Source of the DNA: Luscinia megarhynchos
Taxonomy: Eukaryota; Chordata; Aves; Passeriformes; Turdidae
Length of the DNA stretch: 64,000 nt
Direction of reading: 5' to 3'
Assembly: GCA_034336665.1 (NCBI GenBank)
Contig: JAPFBE010000002.1
Coordinates: 10,925,906 to 10,989,905, forward strand
Shown here in pieces: positions 36,824 to 49,390 of the stretch. The translations under genes and the position numbers were made by a program. Position 1 is the first letter of the stretch. The number at the start of each line of letters is the position of its first letter. A model generated the notes under the pieces. The model made no database searches. It saw nothing but the letters and a program-made list of their open reading frames with translations, and had not been told where the DNA came from.

Positions 36824-39285
36824 AGAGTTTGTTCTTCAAAATCTTGAATATTTACTTATTTATTTTTCAACACACGCCAGCCGTAGTAAAAAAAAGAAAG
36901 GTATAAAAAAGGTGAGTTGATTCCTGGGAGAAATCATAGGAAATTGTGCAATTAAGGAATGAAATTTCTTTCTAAGACACTTGTCTCTATTTTGCATTTT
37001 GCCATTCTTCTACAGAGCTTCTCCTCTCTGTATTTCTTGAGATTTGGCCCAGGAGGAAAGCAACATTCCAAATCAACAAACCAAAAGAATTGGAAAGCAT
37101 GATTCTGCCTCCCAGGCTCCTTCCTGGGATTGCTCCGTTCCTGCTTAGCACATGATCAGCAGAAAGGCAGGTACATTACTATCAGTCACCAGGAATATGA
37201 CTCACCTCTGCGTGGTCTGGCTTCATTGTAGGGCTTCCTTTGCAGTGAAGCAATTTTTCTTCTTTTCTGCCTTGCATGTACTATTCAGCTGAAAGGAATT
37301 GCAAAGACAAAAAAAATTGTATTAGATGGGGCCAGATTATTTCCTATTATATAGTAAAGGCTGTCCCACGTCCCCAGAATTCAGTACAAATGCACAGCAT
37401 ATTTTCTACCATGTGAGAGATGAATAATTGTGATTACTGGTGGAAACCACATTAAACCATAGGGAAGTCTATGTAGAAAACAGAGGATAGTGGCTGAGCT
37501 TCATTTTGGAATATTTATTTGTGCCCAAAGGCTGCAATTGGAATGATGAGACTTGAAAATTTATAATTCCTAATGAAGACTTCAGATGTTCTCTTTTATC
37601 TCAAAAGCTGCTTCAACATAATGATACCTGTAAGACAACCCTTCCCCCTCACTACAGTTTCATCTATAACTTTTATGAACACAGAGCTTTATCCTCTAGC
37701 TATAATTAACTTAGATGCTTGGACATCCTGGTAGGAGCACTTCACTGCAGTGACAAAATGTATATATGGTTTAAAAAAAAATCTTGGTCGAATGCTTTTC
37801 TCCTCATAAGAAGACAAAACGGGACTAGTGGGAAAGAAGAGCCACTCAGCAGCAATTACATTAGATTCTCTGAAATGGAAACAATTAGCAATCAAGCACA
37901 TGCCAAAATGAAGTTATGCAGGCATTTCTTACTTTAAAAATAAAGGAAAATAGTGGTAATGATAAATATGCTTCTGTGTTGTCTCTTAAAAATACTTATT
38001 TTTAATAATAATAAGCACATTTTTGAGAGAAAGAGAAGTGCCTGTTATGCTTGCAGGTTTGAGATTATTATATACAGCCCTTTATAGCTTCTGATTAAGT
38101 ACATTCCCTTTTAACAGGAGACACCATTCTCTGAATTCCTTTGGCCTGGCAGTAAAGTCCACACATAGTAAATTTAAAAGATGTTTCTTATGCATTTCTA
38201 TGAGTAGGAAAATCCATAAAGCTTCTTCTGATCTAACATCAGAGAAACTGTCGTTGGGCTCCCATATTTCTACATGCGACATTTTAAATGAACTAATTAC
38301 ATGTGGCCCATTTTTTGAAAGTCCAACACTGTCTGGATACACAGAATTTACCATGAATGGATCTCCTGACCCTAGGCATGACTTCTGAACATGCTGGACA
38401 TACCTTGCTCAAGCTGTTGAGATAATCTGCATATTGACAGTGACCACTGGTCTAGAACTTGCTGCCAGTGACTCAACAACTGCTAAAACTAGGGTGCTGA
38501 ATATCCATAAATCAATAAAGAGGCCAAAATTCTCTAGTTTTACCCAGATAGAATTCATATTGGGAAATAAGACAGGTTGAGGAAATCCTGACTTTGGTAA
38601 CTGTAGTCAGGAGGAAGCATAATGATGCAGAAGTGTTTTCCTTTCTCAAATCCACATGGTTGTAGCACCCAACTCCCTCTGATTAGGAGATTTTGGGTTG
38701 AACAGGCCACTGAGGGAATGCTACTGATTGCTGCAGCTACAGAAATTATTTAAATAGCCATCCACCACCTTGGATGGATACTTTATGCCAAGTACAGACT
38801 CATTCTCAGTGGACATTGAGCCATTTACTCAATAATGATGACTTTGAGGTTACTGTTGGCAATACAATTGTCAGAGGAATTATACTATCACAGAATTCAT
38901 CTTAGCCAAAATTATCTGATAACTGTAGGATGTTCTACTGAGACAGGTTCAAGTCAAGTATTTTGTGTTTTATACTTGTCCTGTAGGAAGATGACTAAAA
39001 TGAAAGCAGAAGGGTGTAAAACCTAAGTTCACAAGGGCATCAATGCACTCATTGCAGAGAAATGCGTGGATTCTAAGGGGCCGATCATGATGATGCAAAC
39101 CATATTAGGGAAAGAATGCAATCAAAAAAACCAACTTCTTGTTCCTATTAGAGATCAAAATATTTACTGAGAGACTGTAAAACAGCATCTGAGGTAGGAC
39201 TTGTTTTTGTCTATGAAGGAGGGAATAACCTCCTACTGCTTAAAATGAATAAATATGAATGTCAACTAGTAAACAATAAACAGCT

Positions 39286-39312
39286 AAAAACAAAACAACA
39301 ACAACAAAAAAA
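39286..39312. repeat. (CAA)n-like A-rich tract
   Basis: An A-rich simple tract with four consecutive ACA/CAA units inside runs of A. Low complexity without a recognisable attached element. Confidence 0.85.
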
Positions 39313-39639
39313 TACCCCAAACAAACCTTACAGTCATATCACTTCCTCCAGCTGGAAAGAAATCAATACAAACACTCCTCTTTTGTCATACTGTCTAAAT
39401 GTAATTGATGTACAGTAAACAAAACTGAATTTAACCAAAGATGAGAAAAAACAAATTCACCCACAAACTCTGGAAATTTGTTTGGAGCTCATATTCAACC
39501 TTTTATGTTCTGCTGCTTAGCATCTCTCTCCTCCTACCCCAACCAATTAAGACGAACACTATATTTCTCCCCTCCTTTTTCGGTCAAAGAATCTTGGCAC
39601 AACCAGCACAAACAAACTTTGCTAACAGCTTTAAACTTG

Positions 39640-40100
39640 GAAGGCCCGCTTTTTAAATATTTGCCGCTACATAATTGAAACAGCTGTTTTAATGAGATAC
39701 CTACTGTCATCATTTTACCCTGGCTGAGCTGGGTGACAACAAAGCAGTAATAACGAATTCAATAATAATTAACTCGGGTCATCTGCTCATCTGTCATGGC
39801 TCATCAGCTTTAGGGAGAAAAATCCCAGTGAACTTCTCTCTTTTGTGAGCTTTCCAAAACTCTGCAATAAAATGCTTAGAGAGGACTCTAGGTAGCCCTT
39901 CAAAAGTTCTAAGCAAACTGGTAAGTAGGTTAATTAAATTTTATGCATGTTTAAATGCTAATGATTACATTCCTAGCATTACAGTGTAATCTGTTATGGA
40001 ATGATGTCATGCAAGCAGTGGTTTTTAGTGCCTAACACATTTCCATCCTGATGTGGAGTAGCTCTGCATCATTTGTCGGAGGGCAGGAAGTTGACAGTGG
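39640..40100. promoter_or_regulatory. candidate conserved noncoding block
   Basis: This unique block has many developmental-factor-like cores: AATAATTAACTCGGGTCATC near 39761 (an ATTA core next to a GGTCA half-site), TTAATTAAATTTTATGCATG at 39930-39949, and AATGCTAATGATTACATT at 39954-39971. Homeodomain and POU factors are known to bind such sites. It is the most enhancer-like stretch I see in the window, but only a cross-species alignment could establish that. Confidence 0.3.
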
Positions 40101-40248
40101 TGTTTCAGAGCCAGGTTTTACATTTAGATCCTCTCCCTCTCTGCTGAATGTTAAGCAGGGGAGTTACAGAAAGCCACTGATTTTATGCCTACTGCCACAT
40201 CACAGAGGGTGATCCAACATACCCACGGCGAGTTTTCTTTAGCTGCAC

Positions 40249-40264
40249 AATAAATAAATAAATA
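40249..40264. repeat. (AATA)n short microsatellite
   Basis: Four tandem ATAA units; minor simple repeat. Confidence 0.88.
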
Positions 40265-40521
40265 TAATAGCAATTCTGGGGAAAGCAGTAAGGATTGCAT
40301 TACTCCCAAATTACTCTCTCCCCAAAAGAAAAAAAATATTTTGCGGCTCACTCTGAGGTAGGTTATTTTTGTGATTTTTTTCTTTTTCCTTTTTCATTGA
40401 AATGAAAATAATTTTTCAGAGATTAAAAAGTACTCTTTCAAGAGAAATCAAAGCATTGTTGTATGTGGATTGGAGTTTTTTGTAAAATTATTTTGAGTGT
40501 AAAAAATTAATATCTTTGAAA

Positions 40522-40538
40522 TTTTTTTTTTTTTTTTT
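40522..40538. repeat. poly(T) tract, 17 bases
   Basis: A homopolymer directly followed by AGGG, which mimics a splice acceptor. No exon-like reading frame follows, so it is annotated as a simple tract. Confidence 0.95.
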
Positions 40539-42370
40539 AGGGAAAAAGCTGGTTCTTGCTTCTATGACAGATTTTTTTTTTTTACTTAATTTGAATTCTT
40601 ATTTTAATAAAGCTATGGAATAGCTGCTGCAAGCCTCTGAGCTCATTTTGCAATTTTGCTTTCAGTGAAACCTGACCATGCATATAATTTAGGAGATAGG
40701 TATTCGTTGGTTCATCGATAATCCCTACTTGTATACTAAAAATTTTAAAAATAATTAAAAAAAAAATCCAACTTCAAAAATTTTAAATGGCACTAGCATA
40801 CTTTTTGTCATGTCAGTAATACTGTGGCCATGTGCTGTACACTGATTTTAAAAGCAGCAGTAAGAAAGATCAGGTAAAACATCAGAATTATTCCAACATG
40901 CTAGCTGAAATCTCAGAACGACTTTCAGTGATGCAGTGAGACATGAAAGGTGAATTAAGAAGTGATTATTACAGAATCACCACGACATATGTCATCTAAT
41001 TAGACATCTAAGATTTCCAGAATCTCTGAATTTGTGAGAAAGAGCCTTCTATTCTCATCTCGCTTTTGGGATTTTTGGCAAAATGTGATATTGTTAATTT
41101 TTTTTTTCTACTCAAAACTAAATATATTGACTACTCAAGAATAACAATGTAAAATACATTATTTGTTTACTAGATGGAAATTATTCCTAGGTATAATTAT
41201 TAAATGAAATGAGCAGGTTATTTACTTGTTAATAATGGCAAATAAACCTTCTAGAGGAAGATGGTTTGACAACGAGCTAGGGAATGCTAAATAAATGTAG
41301 GGGAAAATGAATTTTGATATCTGCCAATATGAATTCTTTGTTTTGCATTTTGCAAATAAGAAACAGGGTTATATTTGTCCTCGCAGCTAAAGGACATAAA
41401 TAGTCTTAAATCACTGTATTGCAGTACCAGATGTGATGCATATTTCCATAACAAAGGCTTTGAAAATTGATATGATGACCTCATAGACTGAGGTACATTC
41501 TGTACAGAGTAAATTAAAAATATGCTATGGGAAGGAGGCAGTAAATATGACCATGGTGTGTAAGGATATATTAAAAGCCTAACATTAGATATTTAAAATA
41601 AAATAATTTCATTTTCAAATATTGTTTACAAAAAGCACTTTGAAGAACTGCAGCACAAATAAGTAATGTAAATATAAGCTTTTCTCTGGAAGTGCTTTGT
41701 TGCGTGTTTTATGCAAAACATTCACATAAAATATTATGTTACATTTTTTTCCCATATTTATACAGTAGGTCATGGAACCCCAGAAGCATTGAAGAGAAAG
41801 AAAATTGCTTTCTTCCTGTAATTCAAGATTGAACATTGAATATACAGTAAATCTCAACTCCTGGATGGCACCCATAGGATCAAAATCTGACATTTTCAAA
41901 CCCATTTTTATTTTTTTTCAAGTAGATTAAACTACTTTGCATAAAGTAAAATCTGTTGAAAAATTGTCATTAGTTTGATACATTTTGTGATAATTTACTG
42001 GTTTCAATGAAAACCCCAGTGCAAAAAAGGTCTGGTTTTGGTGGAAAGGTGGTTTTAGTGGCCAAAAGCACACACCAGATATTACATGTAATAAGCCTGT
42101 TCTACTCAGTGTCTTCTGTTATGAACAGTTCATGTCAGTAATTAAATATTTGTGGGCTAGAGGAAAGAATAACTCAAAAATTCTTTGGGTAGCTTATTCC
42201 TTGAGGACTCGTGGTGTAGTCTTTATTTGAAATAGGGTGCAACCACCACAGACCTCACAGTTTTCATCAAATGTCCTAGCTATATTGTCTCTTCTCTCCC
42301 AAGTTAATTCACACTTAAACATAAGGGGTTTCAGTTTCAGTTCTCTCCGAAGCAGAAGCTGCAGTTTTCA

Positions 42371-42395
42371 GTTTGTTTGTTTGTTTGTTTGTTTT
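42371..42395. repeat. (GTTT)n tetranucleotide microsatellite
   Basis: Six tandem GTTT units. Probably length-variable; no functional context seen. Confidence 0.95.
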
Positions 42396-42599
42396 AATAT
42401 TGAATATTTACAAACTGATGCAGAGCTGACTGTTCATCAGGTGAATGGCTGTGATCACATAAGGAGGGAGCAAAAAATCAGGGAAAGAAACGCATTGTCC
42501 ATGAGACACAGCTGCTTTTGGAAGCATTTATCAGTTCAACACATATGCAATACACTCTAATAATTGGGAACCAACAGAGCCACAAGTATTGACAGACAA

Positions 42600-42840
42600 C
42601 AAATTACTTTCTCCTGCTTCTGGGCTAGCTGCTCAGGTGGGCTTTGTTTGGGGGAAACACTCTGCTTTAGGAGTGGTTCCAGGCAAAAGGAGGAACCTGA
42701 AGCTCTCCTGGGAGGTGGGTGTGGGTCAGAAGCTGGAGGGGAGCTCATCCTGTGGGACACTGGGAACAGGCAAATAGAACCTGACTGATGTCTAGGTTCC
42801 ATAGGGAGCTGAAACTCAAGATGACACCCACCCAACTGAA
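42600..42840. other. GC-richer patch of unknown origin
   Basis: This patch has higher G+C content than its surroundings, with long overlapping open frames on both strands (62-92 codons) and an AATAAA hexamer at about 42840 on +. None of the frames encodes a recognisable domain and no splice-site pair is evident. It may be an old transposon piece, a noncoding-RNA exon or chance. Confidence 0.4.
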
Positions 42841-44183
42841 ATAAAGAAATGGCAAAAACTCTGCTTCAAGTCTGTAAATGACTTGTATGGCGCAAAATCT
42901 GTGTATTTCAGAGTTCTGCTGATAGTTTTTCAACCCGTGGTGTTATTTGCATTCTTTGTTTTGTTTTTCATAGCTTGACTTTTCAACTGTATTATGCCAG
43001 AGCCAAGAGATTACATGATACCTAGATATACCAGTGCAGTATCCTGTTATTTTTAGCCTCCCATGTGTGGACACCGCATGACCAAACAGATCCTATGTCT
43101 CAGGACTAATGGAAATCATAACTGACTCTTTTCTTGCTTGTCTTTTTCAGTCCCTTTCCTTCTGTGTAAACAAATTCAACAGTCCATGTTTATCCCTGAT
43201 TCATTGGGGTTGATTGCCAGAGTCCTCAGTCCAACATAATGGTTTATGATGTTAGAAGTTTAATAACACTTGGGGGAGGGTTTGTAAGCTCTGTTTAGCC
43301 TAACCTTCTTCCTGGAATATACCCACAAAAATTACATGTAGGAAAATCTCATGCATAGTTGAATCAAGAAAAAAGAGTCACAGTTTTACATATATACATT
43401 TTGAGAATAATAGTGACACAAAATTCCCTCATACCAAAGGTACTCTTGAATGGAATTTTCAGAAGAAAAAGAAATCACCTCCGCCTCTTCTCAAAGTCTT
43501 TCTTTTTTCTCAGGCTAAAATATTGGTGTTGCACCTAATTTATGAAAAACCCCAAACGTCTAGGTGAATTTTGTAAAGGAATTTTCATGCTTATGGCAGT
43601 TTGGTGAAGAAGCAATTCCACATGTGAACACTGTGGTGTTTATAACCTGGGAATTACATTGCCAAGATTTTTAGTTTCATTAATATTATAAAATTTACTC
43701 AAATATCTATATACAAGCAGTATTAAACAACAGATATTTGTTAAAAAATTAAGTTCTAATCAGATAAAGTGTTTATAATAATGATTACCATTAAGATCTT
43801 TGTTCTTATTTTGCATATATTTTATTACTGTTATGATTTTGTGTGACACTGTGCTCTGAGAAGGATCTTCTCTTTATGCAGCAAAAAACAAAAGTTGTTA
43901 ATACTGTGGCAGAAGACATGTTTGTGCATTGATGAGTTAAAGACTACAACAGCTACAACACTTGCAAAACAGACAAGTACTCATAAAATTCCCACCAAGG
44001 AAAAAAACCATTTGTTTTTCTAAATATGAAGTAAGAGTTTACAACTGGATACAGTATTTCACAAGTCTTCTAAGAGAAAGAGCCATGGGTAATTATTTCA
44101 GTACTACTATGGAGATAGTGCACATCTTCCCTTCTTGTAACTAAATGACAACTGCAGAAATTTAAAGTAGTCTGGGGAAATTA

Positions 44184-44206
44184 TAAACAAACAAACAAAT
44201 AAACAA
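44184..44206. repeat. (AAAC)n with one AAAT, short microsatellite
   Basis: About five tandem ACAA/AAAC units with one AAAT variant. Minor simple repeat. Confidence 0.92.
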
Positions 44207-45451
44207 GATTTTTACTGTAGGTACAGTGGTGTAATTTCCTATATCCAAATTTAAGGCATTTCTCACATGAAAGCATTTGCTCAGGTGGTGCTCAAACTAA
44301 ATATATCCTGTTTTTCACAGCTTTTGCATAGCTCCCATGCAGATGCTGAAAGCAGCTTGCATTTAAACAGCTCAGAGCATGAGAGGAGCACCACAGAAAT
44401 ACCTTATTCATGTTCAATACTGATTAAGTTCTTGAGAGCTTACAATTTCCTTTGTTATTCTAAAGGGTGCAGGTTTGATCTCTATAAGTCTTGTGGCAGA
44501 AATCAATCTGCTTCTTACTGCGTTTAATAATTTCTAAACCTCACAAATTTTGGACCCATTTCCAGATATCCAAGAGGAATTTTGACAAAGCTTGAACTAT
44601 TTTGAAGCTGATGAAGGAAGGACTTCCCACACCACAAATGCTCACTTTTATTTCCAAGCACACAGGCTTTTCTACACTTCAGAAGCTGTAGGGGTGTTTC
44701 TTTGAGAACAGATGCAGGTGGACAACAAGCCCAGTGTGGCATCTACACCTCATGGAGAAGCCAAGAGCCAGTGGTGCTGCAAAGTGCTCTAAGCCCATGA
44801 AGGCCAAGTTCCTCAGCCTTATCTCACCATCACAGCCTCTGGCTCTTGCTAAAGGTTTCTTTTATGGTTTCTTTTATAATCTCTGGAGACTGGAAAAAAA
44901 ATTCTTTCCAATATTCACACATAAAGTTATTTTATGTATAAGGGATAAAATCTAAAGCATTGAAGACTGTTTGGTCAAAAGCAATGCTTGTTTCTTGGTC
45001 TGGGTGGGCAAAGCGTGGAAGTATTTCCAAGTGCCAGATGAAATTTCCCTTTCTCTTATGTATTGAATGCACAAACAATGGAAACCTTTCCCATTAAAAT
45101 GAACAAAATATTAATTTGTGGTGCAAGTTTTCCAGTCCTTGGGATTTTATATTAAAAAAAATTATTTTATTTGCAAAAAAATAAATCCTGTTTATATCAA
45201 GTTGGGTGAGACAGTTTCAAACTTGGAAAGAGTCAAAAACTACTTGGTTATACAATCTGAATTAGGATCATGAAGATCTGGGTACCAAAAGTATGAGCTG
45301 AAGTTAACCAAAAAAAATCCCGCTTAACTTCTAGCAATTTCCATGCCATGGAGTTTGCCTCTATAGAAAACTCCAAGAGTAAGTGTTAGTAAAATTCATG
45401 CTGCAGGACTGACACAAATACCTGGAATGGTGCAGAAGCACTGCATATTTT

Positions 45452-45466
45452 AAATAAATAAATAAA
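45452..45466. repeat. (AAAT)n short microsatellite
   Basis: Just under four tandem AAAT units; minor simple repeat. Confidence 0.88.
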
Positions 45467-45979
45467 TGTATGTACACGTAAAGCTACTTACCTGTCCATG
45501 ATGCATTAATTTCTTGGAAACTTGTATGTTGGACTGGAAATTCTTTTAAGCTTAACATTAAAAGCGTTTTTGAGATGTTCTGTTTTAAGTATTACACAGC
45601 TGAACATCTGGACTCAAATAATATTAACTATTGACCTTAGCTGGCTAATCTGCTGAGTCTGCTTGGAATGCTAAAATTTTGCACATCTATAAATTCTTTT
45701 TAGGATGAGCATCATTAATACAAGGAGATAGATAAATAAATATGTCATGTCCAGTATGTTCCTCCATGTACTCTTCATCATAATGATTAGACCTGACCAC
45801 AAACATTGTATTTTTGATTTTTTAGAATGGAAGATGCATGCCAGTTTTCAAAGTGAAGCTGGAAATTTTAGGCTGTAAGAAGATAGAAGTAAAGGCTATC
45901 TAAGCAATGACTGTGGGTTTTATCTAATCATTTAGATAAGATTCCTTTATCAATGGGACAACTTGCATGGACTGGGAAG

Positions 45980-46330
45980 AGATTGGGATAAGCCATTTGA
46001 AGGAGGGGATGATATTTGTGTAAGGCACTAAGACAAGGATGAAAAAAAAAGAATCAGAGATGTGACCTGGAAGCTTGCTAGATGAGTAAAACGAGCAGGC
46101 AAGATGGTATAATATGCTCAATGGGATAACTTGAAGGAATTTAAAAAGGGCTGTTTTGGGCAAGGAGACTACATGGGGATGAAGAGCACGAAGCCTGAGA
46201 ATGATTGTAATTATAAAAAAAGGTGAGAAACCATTGAGAGACACACAAAATGTGGAAAGGACAGGTCAGAAGGGCAAGACAAAAGGGATCACACTTCAAG
46301 GACAGGTGAGAGAATTTGTCCCAACATCTC
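45980..46330. other. purine-rich patch on the + strand
   Basis: About 350 bases enriched in A and G on +, including GGCAAGA, AAGGAC and GGACAGG words. The minus strand is open for 106 codons through it, giving a hydrophobic peptide with no recognisable family. The openness follows from the composition (few T-starting stop codons on the pyrimidine strand), so I do not call a gene. Confidence 0.4.
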
Positions 46331-47839
46331 ATTACCAAATCCACATGAAAACAAAGTGAAAGCTCTCTGAGTCACATCATGCCACTACAAACATTCTCAA
46401 GAAAACAATTCTGCTCTAGTGCTAATCCAAACAAATAAGCAGTTACTGAGAAATTCTTACTAATGTCTGAAACTTAGATGCAATTAGTGTAGATATTCTG
46501 TCCTGCTGAAGACCAGTGTTTTGTTATAGTAGTATAAGGCAAAATGGTTTTTTTGGTTTACAATTGTAATTTCACATATGATCTGCTTGAAATAATATGA
46601 AGTTTTCAAGGCTGGCTTTTCAAAGAAGTAAAAGTCATAAATAATGTCTCTCTGTGCAAATATAATACAACTTCCTTGCATGTGTGAGACCTTGGTGCAT
46701 CCATTTATTGCTCTTTCTTCTGGACCTTTGGCTTCTGAATCAGGGAGAGTGTAATGGAAAAGGCTGCCTTCTCACTTTTGGTATTTCTGTATGAGTAGAC
46801 CAGCTCTTATGAGTAAACTGAGTACTACCAATTAGTGATGGTCCACTTTCCAATAGATGCAAGCCAACTCCTTTGAAGTACATATTCAGAGGAGACATTA
46901 AAGGTATTGTCCTTTTCAGAGAACAGCTTGAAAATGTGAATTATTGTAAATAAATGTAAATACATCATGGACAAGAGATACTCTGTGTCCTGTAGTCTTA
47001 GAACCCGAATCACTAGTTTTTGCTATTTTAATCTTTTCTGTAATCCAAGTGTTAATCATAGTGGGAGTAAGGTAGACTCAAGTCATCTGAGTCATTTTTG
47101 CCTGATAGAAGATAGTCTGTGTTTCACAGCACAGTAATATAGCACCAAAATTTATATATTTTTAAAAAAAATTTAGAAGCCCTCAATCATAACTGATGGC
47201 ATAAAAATTAACTGAAAGCAAAACAGTAAAGAAAAAAGGGGAGAACATTAACTAACAAACTGTTAGCAGATGTATTTTGATGCATACCAGGAATTTGTCT
47301 TTAATTTTTGTTCAGCTACTCACCAGATATTTTTTTTCTTTGTGTGTTATAAACTCTTAGAAGCTTATAGAGGCTTGAATTCATTCTAAACAGGAAGACA
47401 TAACTCATACTAGGACAGAACTTCTGCTTAAGTTCTGTGCTTGTTTTACCATCTGATCTTTCTAGTCCATGTCTTAGAAACACTTGACAATAAACTGTGA
47501 TTAACCTTATCTTTAAAAGTGCAAATAAACAATTACTTTGAGTAAGACAGTACAAATTATGTTGACCAAACCTTAGGCTGGCACCTGGATGCTACAGAAG
47601 CCAGACTGAAAAGGCCTAAGTGACTTTAAAAATATCTTCTTTTTTGTATTTCTTTATTTATATATTTAACATTTTTTTCTTTAGGTTATGAGCTATATGC
47701 TTTTTAAAAATAATTCAGAAACAGTGATCCTAATTGGATTAAGATGCAAACAGATGTATCTGGGAGGTAGAAGTGGAGACAAGGTTCCTTGGAGGATGAC
47801 AGACTCATCACATATACCTGCAGCAATGCAGTTTGGACA

Positions 47840-48865
47840 GCCTTACTTTGACTGCAGCTAGAACTCGAAATGGTATGAGCTTCTTTAGTTACATCAGGAG
47901 ACTACAGAAAACTTGGGCCCACTAAAGAACGTGGAGTCACTAAAATGATGTGTCACATGGCAAAACCTGAGAGTTTCCCTGCACCTGGGGGTGGGTGGTA
48001 CATCTGCTTTTAGGTCTTTTGTGGCAGAGTTCAAGAGAAAGAACTGCAACCTGCAGTAGAGGATGATCAAGTTTGGGACTACTCTGTAAATTGGACAAAT
48101 CCATAGGGCTGGATGAGATGCTTCCACCATACTGAGACAGCCTCCCAAAGTCTTTGTAAAGACACTGTCCATAATATAAATTCTCCATCTTTACAGTGAG
48201 GTGGTGGCTTTAAGTAGACATGAGACAAATATTACATCCAGCTTTAAGACAGAAAAACAAAACCAGGGAATGGCAGGTCATAAAGTTGTGGAAAGACTGT
48301 GGAGGAAGCCCTCATGACAGGTGTGTTCAGGCACCTGAAGAAGGAAGAACTAGGAACAGTCAGCTTTTATTAATATGGACAAAGATACTTGGCCAGCCTG
48401 GTTTTCTTCTCTGACTCAATCTGTGGACATGGAGAGGAAGGCAGTAGTTGTGCATCTTGAATTTAGCTAGGCTTTTGATTCAGTGCCCTTTTAGCTAAAA
48501 TGGGAAGGGGATGGAAAACTGGCTCAGCCATCAGGATCAAAAGGTATTTACCAATAACTCAGACTATGGTTGGTGTCTGGGTGGCGCTCTTCAGGCTCAG
48601 TACTAGGACTGATGCATTATCAAATGAATAGCTAGCAACTCAAAGGAATTTTAAGCAAGGGTAATCCATTTACACAAAAGCTAAAAGTTTACACTCTGAT
48701 AGGTGTTAGACAGTGGCATAGCTTACAGACCAAGTTGTGAAAGCATAACTTTAAAGATATTTAAATTTTGATTATATGGGGCCATAGCAAGTAAGATATA
48801 ACTTGGAAGTTAGCCCTCTTTGGGCAGGAGGGTGGACTAAATACCTTCAGAGATGGCATAGTTTT
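47840..48865 (+). mobile_element. CR1 LINE, decayed ORF2 (reverse transcriptase) segment
   Basis: This is a degraded internal part of a CR1 element in sense orientation. Recognisable blocks in order are GCTTCTTTAGTTACATCAGG near 47879, AACTTGGGCCCACT near 47910, GGACAAATCCATAGGGCTGG near 48093 followed by GATGAGATGC, ATTTAGCTAGGCTTTTGATT near 48461 (decayed FS-AFD motif of the reverse transcriptase), and GCTCAGTACTAGGACTG near 48594. A CR1-type 3' segment, GGGCAGGAGGGTGGACTAAA, begins at about 48822. Stops and frameshifts throughout make it non-functional. Parts between the recognisable blocks are too diverged to align by eye. Confidence 0.85.
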
Positions 48866-48893
48866 GGTTCTCAGTCTAAGTCATGGAACCACC

Positions 48894-49390
48894 AAATCAC
48901 AGAATGGGTAAGGTTTGAAGGGACCACTAAAGGTTGTCTAGAGTCATCTTCCTGCTCAAGTAGGGTCATCTAGAGCACATTACTCAGGAATGTGGCCAAA
49001 CAACCAAACAACAATTATTTCCAGTGATGGTGACACCACAGCCTCCCTGGGCAGCCTGTTTCAGTGCTCACATAATAAAGTTCTTCCTCATATTCAGGTG
49101 GAACTGGCTGTGCATCAGTTTCTGTCCATTACTTCTTGTCCTATTGCTTGGCACCACAGAGAAGAGCCTGACTCCATCCTCTTGGTACCCTCCCTTCAGA
49201 TGCTGGTAGACACTGATGTCACCTCTTCTGGAGGCTGAACAGGCCCATCTCCCTCAGCCTGTCCTCATGAGAGATGCCCCAGTCCCTTGATCATCTTTGT
49301 TGTCCTCCACTGGACCTCTTCAAGTTGCTCCACGTCTCTCTGGTACTCAGGACCCCAGAGCTGGACACAATAGTGCAGGTGATGCCTCAT
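48894..49390 (-). mobile_element. CR1 LINE, 3' end, minus strand
   Basis: This is a well preserved CR1 3' region in antisense orientation. On + it begins with AATCACAGAATGGGTAAGG (the end of the element) and continues through GCTCAAGTAGGGTCATCTAGAG, GGGCAGCCTGTTTCAGTGCTC, AGTTCTTCCTCATATTCAGG, CACAGAGAAGAGCCTGACTCC, GGAGGCTGAACAGGCCCATC and TTGATCATCTTTGTTGTCC. It ends near GCTGGACACAATAGTGCAGG at about 49360-49379. It is 5'-truncated and lacks coding capacity. Its 3' end abuts the 3' end of the + strand CR1 fragment to its left. Its better preservation suggests a later insertion. Open frames at 48990-49238 and 49024-49209 lie inside it and are antisense. Confidence 0.96.

Larger units (their letters stand above)
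34119..39285. other. AT-rich noncoding DNA, no gene seen
   Basis: Unique AT-rich sequence with open frames of 60-90 codons on both strands and no recognisable protein. Named structures are a short (CTTC)n run at 35060-35075, a G-rich purine patch at about 35260-35312, and a hairpin at 36787-36823. No CR1 or other transposon was recognised. Confidence 0.7.
39313..47839. other. AT-rich noncoding DNA, no gene seen
   Basis: Unique AT-rich DNA with many short tetranucleotide and homopolymer tracts (listed separately). Open frames reach 107 codons (42237-42560, +) and 106 codons (45924-46244, -) but have no recognisable domain. GC-richer patches at about 42600-42840 and 44690-44860 open overlapping frames on both strands, as expected by chance. 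A purine-rich patch lies at about 45980-46330. Confidence 0.68.

Noticed and set aside
42237..42560. 107-codon open frame on +
   Set aside because: It runs through the (GTTT)n microsatellite, so part of the peptide is repeat-derived. No recognisable family.
48990..49238. 82-codon open frame on +
   Set aside because: It lies antisense within the minus-strand CR1 3' end.
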